Part shown: positions 13,679 through 20,541 of the stretch, piece by piece
Layout: every line of letters begins with the position of its first letter
Numbering within the stretch: the first letter of the stretch is position 1
DNA from: a virus
Direction: 5' to 3' (one strand)
Length of the DNA stretch: 41,856 bases
IMG/VR virus record: IMGVR_UViG_3300033148_001735
Span: 1 to 41,856 of that record
Program-made: the position numbers and the translations under genes
The notes under the pieces: model-generated
Database searches by the model: none
Told to the model about the DNA's origin: nothing
Seen by the model: the letters and a program-made list of their open reading frames with translations, nothing else

Positions 13679-14239
13679 ATGAGTGATGAAAATTCAGTAT
13701 TAGACAGCGAAGACATGTTAGACTTTGATAACGTAGATATGGCTACAGTAGAAGAGTTGCCTGATTTTATTACCCCGCCTAATGGTAATTACGCTTGTGC
13801 TATTCCTAGCTGCCGCGTTGATATCATCAATCCTACGGAAGGTAATCCTTTCCAAGCTGTTAAGTTTATCTACCAAATCATGGGAGTGCTTAGCGTAGAC
13901 GGTGAAGTAGAGCCACAGGAAATGGCTTTGTTTGAAGAAACCTTCATGCCTAAGACCAAGGACGACTACTCTATGAAACTATTGCGTAAGCGTCTAGCCT
14001 CTTTAACTCCTGAAGAGATGGATCCTAGCACGCCTGTACCTGAGCAGCTAGCTTACATCCAAGAGACTTATAAGGAAGCTGCTACTTGTAATGTTATTAC
14101 TAAGCTAACTTCTTCTACGTCTAAGAAGAACGGTAAGACCTATGAGAATTTAAACGTCTCACAGACTTACGCTCTTGATGATGTGTATCCTCTACCAGAA
14201 GGTAAAGAGTTCTACATCTACGTGCCTAAAGAAAGCTAG
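13679..14239 (+). CDS. Putative single-stranded DNA-binding protein, 186 aa
   Basis: Starts MSDENSVLDS and has an acidic N-terminus, then beta-rich segments (GNYACAIPSCRVDI, FQAVKFIYQIMG, ATCNVITKLTSSTSKKNGKTYENL) compatible with an OB fold, ending in YIYVPKES. It directly follows the Sak4-like ATPase; Sak4 and SSB genes are often neighbours and cooperate. The classical acidic SSB tail is absent. The 42-base gap before it contains the inverted repeat AGCCTA-TC-TAGGCT (13636-13649), so expression may be set separately. The call rests on context and fold impression. Confidence 0.5.
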   Translation: MSDENSVLDSEDMLDFDNVDMATVEELPDFITPPNGNYACAIPSCRVDIINPTEGNPFQAVKFIYQIMGVLSVDGEVEPQEMALFEETFMPKTKDDYSMKLLRKRLASLTPEEMDPSTPVPEQLAYIQETYKEAATCNVITKLTSSTSKKNGKTYENLNVSQTYALDDVYPLPEGKEFYIYVPKES

Positions 14240-14252
14240 GCTACCCTGTCAT

Positions 14253-14279
14253 GGAGCAAGGACGCTCCTAACTTAGGAG
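14253..14279 (+). promoter_or_regulatory. Mutually exclusive hairpins masking a ribosome-binding site
   Basis: GGAGC (14253-14257) can pair with GCTCC (14264-14268). CTCCT (14265-14269), which shares four of those bases, can instead pair with AGGAG (14275-14279), the ribosome-binding site of the gene at 14285. The full second element is the palindrome CTCCTAACTTAGGAG. Only one hairpin can form at a time, so one state hides and the other frees the site. Confidence 0.5.
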
Positions 14280-14284
14280 GCATT

Positions 14285-14623
14285 ATGCCCGAAGCAGAAG
14301 TAATGCACATGCACTTTCAGAGAGCTACATGGTTAGAGTATGGCGAGGATAGTATCAAGGCACATCGTGCTGCTATTACTTGGCTACACTCTATCAATGC
14401 AGAGGTGTCTGAGGGTAACCTAATAGAGCATGTGTACTGTGACAAGACAGAGTTAGAGCATCTTCTAATTCCTAAGAAGATATTCCTACTAGATACTACA
14501 GGCCTAGCTTCGCTACTTAAGCAAGCTGGATTTGATTATAAGAAACCTAGCTTCAAAGAAGTTAATGAAGACTTCAGAGCTAAACTATTAAGAGGCGAGA
14601 ACGTACATGGAAAACAATACTGA
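14285..14623 (+). CDS. Hypothetical protein, 112 aa
   Basis: Starts MPEAEVMHMHFQRATWLEYG, behind TAGGAGG that lies in a potential hairpin switch (14253-14279). Mixed alpha/beta composition with a helical N-terminal half (DSIKAHRAAITWLHSI) and a basic C-terminus (AKLLRGENVHGKQY). No family recognised. It overlaps the next gene by 17 bases. Confidence 0.65.
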   Translation: MPEAEVMHMHFQRATWLEYGEDSIKAHRAAITWLHSINAEVSEGNLIEHVYCDKTELEHLLIPKKIFLLDTTGLASLLKQAGFDYKKPSFKEVNEDFRAKLLRGENVHGKQY

Positions 14624-14894
14624 GCAAGACAAGCAGCCTACCGAGGCTACTGCACCTGTTAGCCCTTACGTGGTAATTGATATGCGCCACGCAGGAGCGC
14701 AGCCCTTTAACATGATGCAGTCAGCTTTAATGGCGGCAGAAGATGTAGCTAAAGTTAAGGCTGCTACACTAGGTGAGCTATCCACCCAGTACATAGTGAT
14801 AAGCAAAGATGATCCTATAGCTAAGAAAGTAGAAGCGCTTATTGAAGCTGAAATAGCATTAGCAGCCGCTAAAGATCCAGCTGAGAAGGAGTAG
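14607..14894 (+). CDS. Hypothetical protein, 95 aa
   Basis: Starts MENNTEQDKQ with a disordered polar N-terminus. A short strand segment (YVVIDMRHAG) is followed by Ala/Glu-rich helices (ALMAAEDVAKVKAATL, EALIEAEIALAAAKD). No recognisable motif. It starts inside the previous gene and ends four bases before the next ATG. Confidence 0.6.
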   Translation: MENNTEQDKQPTEATAPVSPYVVIDMRHAGAQPFNMMQSALMAAEDVAKVKAATLGELSTQYIVISKDDPIAKKVEALIEAEIALAAAKDPAEKE

Positions 14895-14898
14895 TATC

Positions 14899-15357
14899 AT
14901 GGATAAGCCTACAACAGCGAAATTATTCAAATGGTTAACTAGTGCGCTCATACAACTAGAGAAGTCAGGCCAAGATATTGAAGGCACTATAGCTAGTGGT
15001 GAGCCTTTTAGTATAGTACTAGGATTAATAACTGATCCTACTAAAGAGCCTGAGTTCATTGGTATACTAGTTGCTCCTGAGGAAGAAGAGCTAGGTGCTA
15101 CATATACAGTAACCAGTACTATTCCTGAAGATGAGATAGCTGACCATACTGATAAATTCTTTATGCTTGTAGGCTGGTTCCCTGATGATAAGTCTACAGA
15201 ACCAGATGATCTAATGAAGCTTATAGACATGACAGCCTCAGCCTATCAAGTACCGGCAGATGTTATGGCTGCTATGAAAGAGAAGCTAATAGCTAATGCG
15301 GCTGCACATGAGCATAAGAAGCCCCACCTATCCGTCGTTCCTAAGAGACTCCACTAA
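14899..15357 (+). CDS. Hypothetical protein, 152 aa
   Basis: Starts MDKPTTAKLF with GAAGGAG upstream. Acidic, with alternating strands (FSIVLGLITD, FIGILVAPEEEE, YTVTSTIPEDE, FFMLVGWFPDD) and a helical C-terminal part that ends basic (HKKPHLSVVPKRLH). No catalytic motif seen. It sits directly before the DNA polymerase, whose ATG follows its stop without a gap, so it may be a polymerase-associated protein. That is inference only. Confidence 0.65.
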   Translation: MDKPTTAKLFKWLTSALIQLEKSGQDIEGTIASGEPFSIVLGLITDPTKEPEFIGILVAPEEEELGATYTVTSTIPEDEIADHTDKFFMLVGWFPDDKSTEPDDLMKLIDMTASAYQVPADVMAAMKEKLIANAAAHEHKKPHLSVVPKRLH

Positions 15358-17664
15358 ATGAAAATAGCCTTAGTTAATATAAATAGCAGAGATAGAAGGC
15401 ACGCGCATGAGCTTACCAGTCGTCTGCGTGATGTAGGTTATATAGCTAAGGCTACCTATGAGGACATGAGTATAAGCAGGCTGCTAGCCACAGCTAAATC
15501 AATCAAGGCGGATGTAATAGTCTGCTCCCGTGAAGGCACTCTAGTTAATCTAGTAAGCGGCAAGTGTAACCTAGAAGACTGGCGCGGTTCAAGAATTAAC
15601 CTCTCCATTCCAGTATTAATTATCTCTCCTCTGTCGCATGTATATTCTACAGCTACAGGGGCTAAGCTTCTTGACCTAGACATTAAGAAGTTGCGCCACT
15701 TCCATAAGCCTACCTACCGTTATCGTTATGAGATAGTAGAATGTGGGGATAAGAAGCACCTAGACAGAGTAGAAGCTATAAGCTCCTTAGCTAGTTGCCT
15801 AGTAGTAGATATAGAAACAACCAAACATAATGAGATAGAGTCCATAGCCATCACTTGCCTTCAAGGGTGGGAGATAGGTGAGACTTTCTCTATAGACTTA
15901 CGCAGTCACAGCTCCTACGCTCATAAGGTAGTCCATGGTATCATGCAGATGCCTATGCCTAAAGCTTTCCATAACGGTACGTTTGATACCTACCAGTTAC
16001 TACGCTACAATATCCCAGTCTATAACTACACCTTAGATACGGAGTATATGTTCTGGTCATGGCATGTAGAGATGAAGAAGAGCCTAGGCTATATCTCCTC
16101 TGTCCTGCTAGATGACTATTACTTCTGGAAGGATGAGCATGGGGAAGACTTACTAGGTTATAACGCTAAGGATACTATTAACACTGCACGCTGTCTTATA
16201 GTTATGATGCAGCAGATGCCTACGTGGGCGCTCAAGAATTACAGCAAGGTTATTAGTCTAGCTCCAGTGGCAGTGGCTTGTGGCTTTGAAGGCTTCCTAG
16301 TAGATAAAGAGATTCACAAAGTAGCTCATGCTAAAGCAAAAGAAGAATTAGCAGAAGAGCTAGAGCGTTTAAGAGTTATGCTACACCATCCTACGTTTAA
16401 TCCCGGCTCTTGGCAACAGATTGAGTTCGTAATCTATACTCTCTATGGAGCTAAGAAGCCTAGAGCTAAGAGCAAGTCTGCGACAGATAAGGTTAGCCTA
16501 AAGAAGGTAGCATTACAGCACCCTATCTTAGCTAAAGTAATAGCGGCAATCTTAGGCTATAGGGATAACGCTAAGAAGGTAGGCACTTATTATGGCGCGG
16601 ATTTATTTAATGATAGGATCCTCTATAGCATAAAGATAGATGGCACAGACACCTCAAGGCTAGCTAGTTCTAAAGCTGCTCTATGGGCTCCTCTACCTGA
16701 GGGCGTTACTGCTGAGTCCAAGCGCAAGAACTATGGTGCGCAGATACAGAACATGCCCGGCTACTTCAAGACTTGCCTTATGGCTGACTTAGGTTATACC
16801 CTACTTAATATAGATAAGTCTCAGTCTGAGGCTAGATGTACAGCTTACTTAGCTGAGTGTGAAGCTTTACGCGCAGCCTTAGAAGAGCCACCAACAGAGC
16901 AACAACTAATCCAGTATAGAGATGGGCTACAAGAGAAAGCTTTAGAGGGTGAGCTTATAGAGCGTCATGTATGGGAGTCAGCAGCAGGAGACTTCTATTG
17001 CCGTTGTGCCTATATGTTCTTTGGTCTTATCATAGACAAGTCTGATCCTGTACGCCAGATCACTAAGAAGATTATTCATGGTACTAACTACATGATGGGG
17101 GCAGGCACGTTCATAGACTCAGTGGGTATCCCTGAACTAAGAAAGGCGCAAGCTCTACTAGGTGATACTAGTCCTAGTCTTAATGTATTCGCAGGCTATT
17201 TGCTTAGCTTATATCGTGAAGCCTACCCAGAAGTGCCGGTGTGGTGGGATGATATGGCTAAAGACGTAGCAGCTACAGGTTATATAGATACTCCTGATGG
17301 CTGGCGTAGAGAAGTGCTAGGTAACCCAGTGGCAGACGCTTCTGTTCAACGTAGTTTAGTAGCCCACCAACCACAGCACTTCTCAGTGGACGCTATCAAT
17401 AGTAGCATGACTACTATCCTATTTAGAGTGCAGTTTCCTAGCAGAGGCAAGTTTCGTCTCAAGGCTCAGGTACATGATAGCTTGACTAGTCAAGTAGTGG
17501 ATGATATGATAGACTATTATGCTAACGAGATGCTTAAGTATATGGACATACCTCAGCCTACTAATTTTGGAATACTTAGAATACCCCTCGATGTAGAGGT
17601 AGGTAAATACTGGAAGCCCATGATAGAATGGGAAGGAGAACGAACCTATGAACAAGAGAGATAG
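15358..17664 (+). CDS. Family A DNA polymerase with 3'-5' exonuclease
   Basis: A 768-residue replicative polymerase. Proofreading domain: Exo I VVDIETT (Asp151, Glu153), Exo II HNGTFDTYQL, Exo III YNAKD; all catalytic residues are present. Polymerase domain: motif A DKSQSEAR (Asp486), motif B R566-x3-K570-x3-H574-x3-Y578, motif C QVHDSL (Asp707). There is no 5'-3' exonuclease domain. His574 stands where E. coli Pol I has Phe762, and motif C has Ser in place of the usual Glu. The first about 140 residues are an extra domain with Rossmann-like strands (MKIALVNI, DVIVCSREGT, VLIISPLSH). Expected to copy the phage genome together with the SF1B and DUF3987-type helicases. Confidence 0.93.
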   Translation: MKIALVNINSRDRRHAHELTSRLRDVGYIAKATYEDMSISRLLATAKSIKADVIVCSREGTLVNLVSGKCNLEDWRGSRINLSIPVLIISPLSHVYSTATGAKLLDLDIKKLRHFHKPTYRYRYEIVECGDKKHLDRVEAISSLASCLVVDIETTKHNEIESIAITCLQGWEIGETFSIDLRSHSSYAHKVVHGIMQMPMPKAFHNGTFDTYQLLRYNIPVYNYTLDTEYMFWSWHVEMKKSLGYISSVLLDDYYFWKDEHGEDLLGYNAKDTINTARCLIVMMQQMPTWALKNYSKVISLAPVAVACGFEGFLVDKEIHKVAHAKAKEELAEELERLRVMLHHPTFNPGSWQQIEFVIYTLYGAKKPRAKSKSATDKVSLKKVALQHPILAKVIAAILGYRDNAKKVGTYYGADLFNDRILYSIKIDGTDTSRLASSKAALWAPLPEGVTAESKRKNYGAQIQNMPGYFKTCLMADLGYTLLNIDKSQSEARCTAYLAECEALRAALEEPPTEQQLIQYRDGLQEKALEGELIERHVWESAAGDFYCRCAYMFFGLIIDKSDPVRQITKKIIHGTNYMMGAGTFIDSVGIPELRKAQALLGDTSPSLNVFAGYLLSLYREAYPEVPVWWDDMAKDVAATGYIDTPDGWRREVLGNPVADASVQRSLVAHQPQHFSVDAINSSMTTILFRVQFPSRGKFRLKAQVHDSLTSQVVDDMIDYYANEMLKYMDIPQPTNFGILRIPLDVEVGKYWKPMIEWEGERTYEQER

Positions 17665-18361
17665 AGTTAACTTCTGTGATAAGTGCATATGTGAGACTAG
17701 TAGCCATGCATGTCAGCAGTGCAATGGTTATAGTGAGTATATACCTGTAGAGATAGGTGTAACTGTAGAGCAAGGGCAGGAAGAAGTGCGCCTCTACTTT
17801 GAGAATGAAGGTAAGCCTGTTAATCCTACTGTTAAGAACTGTAGCACTTGTGCCTACACTAAGAATGAGAATGACGCATGTGAGCGCTGCGATACCAACG
17901 TAGGCTATATGCACTGGGCGTCTAGGTCTATACTAGGGCAGCTAGGCGATGTAACTATTAAGAGCTGCGCGACGTGCATACATAGACTTAGTGTACACGA
18001 CTGTGCTGATTGTAATGATAACTCTAAGTATATAGTAGATGTTAAGACTGTCAATCATATACGTATTGCAGATACACCTCCACTCTCAGAGATGGATGAT
18101 CTAGCTCAGACCCTAGCTAAGCGCCAAGATGCTTATGGTGACTTCCTATCTAAGTGCCAGACTATCTGGGCTATTAAGCACGCTATGCACGCCACTCCTA
18201 ATTGGGAGACTATGCCTACTGATATGAAGGAAAGCTTAAGCATGGTAGTCCATAAGATAGGACGTATCCTGCATGGCCAGATAGATCATATAGATAGCTG
18301 GCACGATATCCAAGGCTACGCAAAGCTTATTGAAGACAGACTAAAGAAGGAGTATCGCTAA
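17648..18361 (+). CDS. Triple zinc-knuckle protein with MazG-like (DUF6378) domain
   Basis: 237 residues with AAGGAG upstream; overlaps the polymerase by 17 bases. The N-terminal half carries three C-x2-C-x8/9-C-x2-C units (10-25, 65-81, 107-122), each followed by a Tyr a few residues on, probably zinc knuckles. Residues about 155-237 (KRQDAYGDF, then MKESLSMVVHKIGRIL and IDSWHDIQGYAKLI) resemble the DUF6378/MazG-like helical domain found in phage proteins, related to nucleotide pyrophosphohydrolases. The acidic and Lys residues of the MazG core are partly present. A role in nucleotide-pool modification is plausible; no PurZ-type gene is present to suggest aminoadenine DNA. Confidence 0.7.
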   Translation: MNKRDRVNFCDKCICETSSHACQQCNGYSEYIPVEIGVTVEQGQEEVRLYFENEGKPVNPTVKNCSTCAYTKNENDACERCDTNVGYMHWASRSILGQLGDVTIKSCATCIHRLSVHDCADCNDNSKYIVDVKTVNHIRIADTPPLSEMDDLAQTLAKRQDAYGDFLSKCQTIWAIKHAMHATPNWETMPTDMKESLSMVVHKIGRILHGQIDHIDSWHDIQGYAKLIEDRLKKEYR

Positions 18362-18477
18362 TGCCAAGCATTAAAACGATTAGAGCCTATGCAATAGGTA
18401 TAGCATGGATGGCAGGATTTACTGCCTTTCTAGTAGTAGTTTTCTTAGCTAACACCTATCGGTGGGGAGGCTGCTAA
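18361..18477 (+). CDS. Small membrane protein, 38 aa
   Basis: The ATG overlaps the stop of the previous gene by one base (TAATG), with AAGGAG upstream. The product MPSIKTIRAYAIGIAW plus MAGFTAFLVVVFLANTYRWGGC has a basic N-terminus and one transmembrane helix (about residues 9-31). The stop overlaps the next ATG at 18477. Coupling on both sides supports that it is translated. Function unknown. Confidence 0.6.
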   Translation: MPSIKTIRAYAIGIAWMAGFTAFLVVVFLANTYRWGGC

Positions 18478-18767
18478 TGGCTAGACAGCAAGACTGCGAT
18501 ACTTGTATCTATGATGGGGGCGATCCTGAATGCACTACTTGCATAGATAATGGTACTACTTATAGTAACTATACTCCTAATGCTAAAACTAAGGCAGCTA
18601 TTAAGTTGGGAGAGAAGCTACTACTAACCGATGGAGAGATAGATCAGTTAGTTAAGTCAGCTCATCGTAAGGTAGCTATGTATATGTATATGGTGGATGC
18701 TATCCCTCGTATGCGTGAAGGTATTGTAGAAGAGCTAGAACGGATAAACAATGAGAGAGCCGAATAG
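18477..18767 (+). CDS. Single zinc-knuckle protein, 96 aa
   Basis: The ATG at 18477 has GGGGAGG six bases upstream and overlaps the previous stop by one base; a longer frame from a GTG at 18462 is less likely. Starts MARQQDC. Residues 7-22 are C-x2-C-x8-C-x2-C with a following Tyr, the same unit that occurs three times in the gene at 17648. The rest is helical (AIKLGEKLLLTDGEIDQLVK). Probably a paralogous fragment sharing a zinc knuckle with its neighbour. Function unknown. Confidence 0.65.
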   Translation: MARQQDCDTCIYDGGDPECTTCIDNGTTYSNYTPNAKTKAAIKLGEKLLLTDGEIDQLVKSAHRKVAMYMYMVDAIPRMREGIVEELERINNERAE

Positions 18768-18858
18768 CTCATGTAAAGAATTAGCTGAGGTAGCTATTAT
18801 CCTATGTTGGATGTTTGCTGCTGCACGCTTATTAGTACTAGCCTTTGCTGGCTATTAA
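18751..18858 (+). CDS. Small membrane protein, 35 aa
   Basis: The ATG at 18751 lies inside the end of the zinc-knuckle gene in another frame. The product starts MREPNSSCKE and continues LAEVAIILCWMFAAARLL, one hydrophobic segment of about 22 residues (12-34). There is only a weak ribosome-binding site, so translation would rely on coupling. The same kind of protein as those at 9551, 10566 and 18361. Confidence 0.45.
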   Translation: MREPNSSCKELAEVAIILCWMFAAARLLVLAFAGY

Positions 18859-18865
18859 TGTAAAC

Positions 18866-18879
18866 GCTAGGTAACTAGC
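18866..18879 (+). promoter_or_regulatory. GNRA-type hairpin before the 67-aa gene
   Basis: GCTAG-GTAA-CTAGC forms a 5-bp stem capped by a GUAA tetraloop in RNA. It ends six bases before the TTGGAG ribosome-binding site of the gene at 18896. Possibly an mRNA stability or translation element. Confidence 0.35.
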
Positions 18880-18895
18880 AAATTGGAGAAAACCT

Positions 18896-19099
18896 ATGAG
18901 AGTAAAAGTATTATTGGAAGTAGAAGTAGAAGCAGTCGAAGGAGCTGAGACTAATGGTATCGTATCAGGTATCATAGATAAGCTAGGGGATGGGGAGATA
19001 AGTGTCCCGTCTGGTTCACCGGCTATGGCTAGCTTAGAGCAGGCTCAGATTAAAGAGCTACGTTCTTATAATAAGGCTAACCAGACTGCTACATGGTAA
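18896..19099 (+). CDS. Hypothetical protein, 67 aa
   Basis: Starts MRVKVLLEVEVEAVEGAETN with TTGGAG upstream. The N-terminal strand alternates Val with Glu/Lys; the middle is Gly/Ser-rich and the end helical (SLEQAQIKELRSYNKANQ). No family recognised. It is followed by two hairpins, so it may be the last gene before a partial terminator. Confidence 0.65.
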   Translation: MRVKVLLEVEVEAVEGAETNGIVSGIIDKLGDGEISVPSGSPAMASLEQAQIKELRSYNKANQTATW

Positions 19100-19135
19100 C
19101 ACCTCTGTCACGGCTAGCGTAAGTTAGTCGGGTGT
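19099..19135 (+). promoter_or_regulatory. Bulged hairpin after the 67-aa gene
   Basis: ACACC (19099-19103) pairs with GGTGT (19131-19135), and CGGCTA (19111-19116) with TAGTCG (19125-19130), including one G-U pair. A 7-base bulge lies on the 5' side. It precedes the terminator-like hairpin at 19139. Confidence 0.35.
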
Positions 19136-19138
19136 ATT

Positions 19139-19184
19139 AGAGACTTCTAGCTATCTAAACTCAGTAGGTGGGAGTCTCTTCTTT
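19139..19184 (+). terminator. Terminator-like hairpin before the DUF3987-type helicase gene
   Basis: AGAGACT (19139-19145) pairs with AGTCTCT (19173-19179), extendable by a wobble and a G-C pair, with a loop of about 23 bases and followed by TCTTT. This could be a partial intrinsic terminator that lowers readthrough into the helicase gene at 19210. The A/T-rich DNA after it could also carry a promoter. Confidence 0.45.
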
Positions 19185-19209
19185 AATATAAATTATAAAG
19201 GTTATAAGT

Positions 19210-20490
19210 ATGTCACATGCTTTCTTTAATAACTATTTCGAATTCGTGGGGGCTAGCGAGTCCCCTACTATCTTTCATAGATGGGTATGTATATCTATGG
19301 TAGGTAGCTTACTAGGCCGCAACGTGCACATTCCGTTCGGGCATGGTAAGATCTATCCTAATCAATACGTACTGCTTACAGGAGGGCCGGGTACTCGTAA
19401 AGGTACTGCTATAGGCATAGGCAAGAAGCTACTAGAGAAGACAGGCTACGATCATTTCGCGCCTAACAAAGCATCTAAGGAAACCTTCTGGGCTATCATG
19501 GCTAAGTCTGGTGAGGTAGATATGGATGATATGAATGGTGATATAGATATGCTATTCCAGTCTAATGTCAGTGAGATGTATATAGCTCAGGATGAGTTCA
19601 TAGACTTCTTAGGCTTAGGCGCTGATGATCTAGTAACCAACCTTACTAACCTGTGGGATAACCTAGATAAGTTTGATAACCCTAAGCAGACCAAGCAGGA
19701 TATCCATATAGAGAAGCCTACGATCAACATCCTTAGTGGTGCTACTCCCGGCGGTATAAGCGAATGCTTTGGTATGCTAGCTATGAGTGGTGGCTTCTTC
19801 TCTAGAATGCTATTCATCTATGGTGGGTCTACTCAGCGTAAGATAGCTTTTCCTGAGCCACCTAACAGAGCATTAGAGAAGGATTTAGTAGCCGCGCTAT
19901 CAAGAATCCGTAACCTTAAAGGTGAGATGAAGCTTACTCCTAAAGCTAAGGCTGTTCTTACTGGCATGTATGATAGCTATCCTGGAATAGCAGATAGACG
20001 CTTCGCCTATTATGGGCAACGAAGGTTCACTCACCTACTAAAGTTATGCACTATAATAACCGCTATGAACGAGTCAATGATTATAGACTATGACGATGTT
20101 ATCTTTGCTAATACTATGCTACACTTAGCTGAGCAGCGTATGCCTAATGCACTAGGTGAGTATGGTAAGGCACGTAACTCTGATGTAGCTAATATGATTA
20201 TGGAGGTTATTAAGAACGCCCACGCTCCTATCAATATCAAGAGTATATGGAAGCAGGTAAGCACAGACCTTAATAGGTTCAGTGATCTGACTGAGATACT
20301 TAATGGTATGAGAGAGGCAGGTAAGATAGACGTAGCTAAGGATAGCCATAATGGTAAGCCGCTTGGTTATATCCCTAAGGTAGACTTAGTTACAACATGG
20401 CCGCGCAAATACCTAGACTATTCAATGTTACGAGAGGATGAGCAGGTTGACGTAGTAGAGTCAGAGATGGGAGGTTTTGATCTTGGTTAA
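19210..20490 (+). CDS. DUF3987-type replicative helicase/ATPase
   Basis: A 426-residue P-loop protein resembling the DUF3987 family of phage and plasmid primase-helicases. It opens with FHRWVCISMVGSLLGRNVHI, typical of the family. Walker A is an atypical GGPGTRKGT (58-66, Lys64; Gly where most have Ser/Thr, then Thr66). Walker B is MYIAQDEF. A sensor-like LSGATPGG and an arginine-containing GGFFSRMLFI follow, and a winged-helix-like end comes last (HAPINIKSIWKQVSTDL). Probably unwinds the fork for the family A polymerase. It is the last rightward gene, and its stop adjoins the converging terminator. Confidence 0.75.
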   Translation: MSHAFFNNYFEFVGASESPTIFHRWVCISMVGSLLGRNVHIPFGHGKIYPNQYVLLTGGPGTRKGTAIGIGKKLLEKTGYDHFAPNKASKETFWAIMAKSGEVDMDDMNGDIDMLFQSNVSEMYIAQDEFIDFLGLGADDLVTNLTNLWDNLDKFDNPKQTKQDIHIEKPTINILSGATPGGISECFGMLAMSGGFFSRMLFIYGGSTQRKIAFPEPPNRALEKDLVAALSRIRNLKGEMKLTPKAKAVLTGMYDSYPGIADRRFAYYGQRRFTHLLKLCTIITAMNESMIIDYDDVIFANTMLHLAEQRMPNALGEYGKARNSDVANMIMEVIKNAHAPINIKSIWKQVSTDLNRFSDLTEILNGMREAGKIDVAKDSHNGKPLGYIPKVDLVTTWPRKYLDYSMLREDEQVDVVESEMGGFDLG

Positions 20491-20526
20491 AAAGAAGCCG
20501 CCCTGTAAGGGGTGCAGAGCGGCTTT
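20491..20526 (-). terminator. Terminator between convergent operons
   Basis: AAGCCGC (20495-20501) pairs with GCGGCTT (20519-20525) in the 51-base gap between the convergent genes. On the minus strand the stem is followed by TTCTTTTTAACC, a good U-run, so it should end the leftward late transcript. On the plus strand only TTTG follows, a weaker signal, so it may act in both directions with different strength. Confidence 0.7.
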
Positions 20527-20541
20527 GAAACCCAGAGGCTA

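Noticed and set aside
17648-18361. Aminoadenine (Z-DNA) genome pathway suggested by the MazG-like domain
   Set aside because: No PurZ-type adenylosuccinate synthetase or DatZ-type phosphohydrolase is visible elsewhere, so the domain alone does not support it.
19093-19122. Nine-residue leader peptide (MVTPLSRLA) before the hairpins
   Set aside because: No ribosome-binding site of its own and it overlaps the end of another gene; too little evidence for attenuation by a leader.
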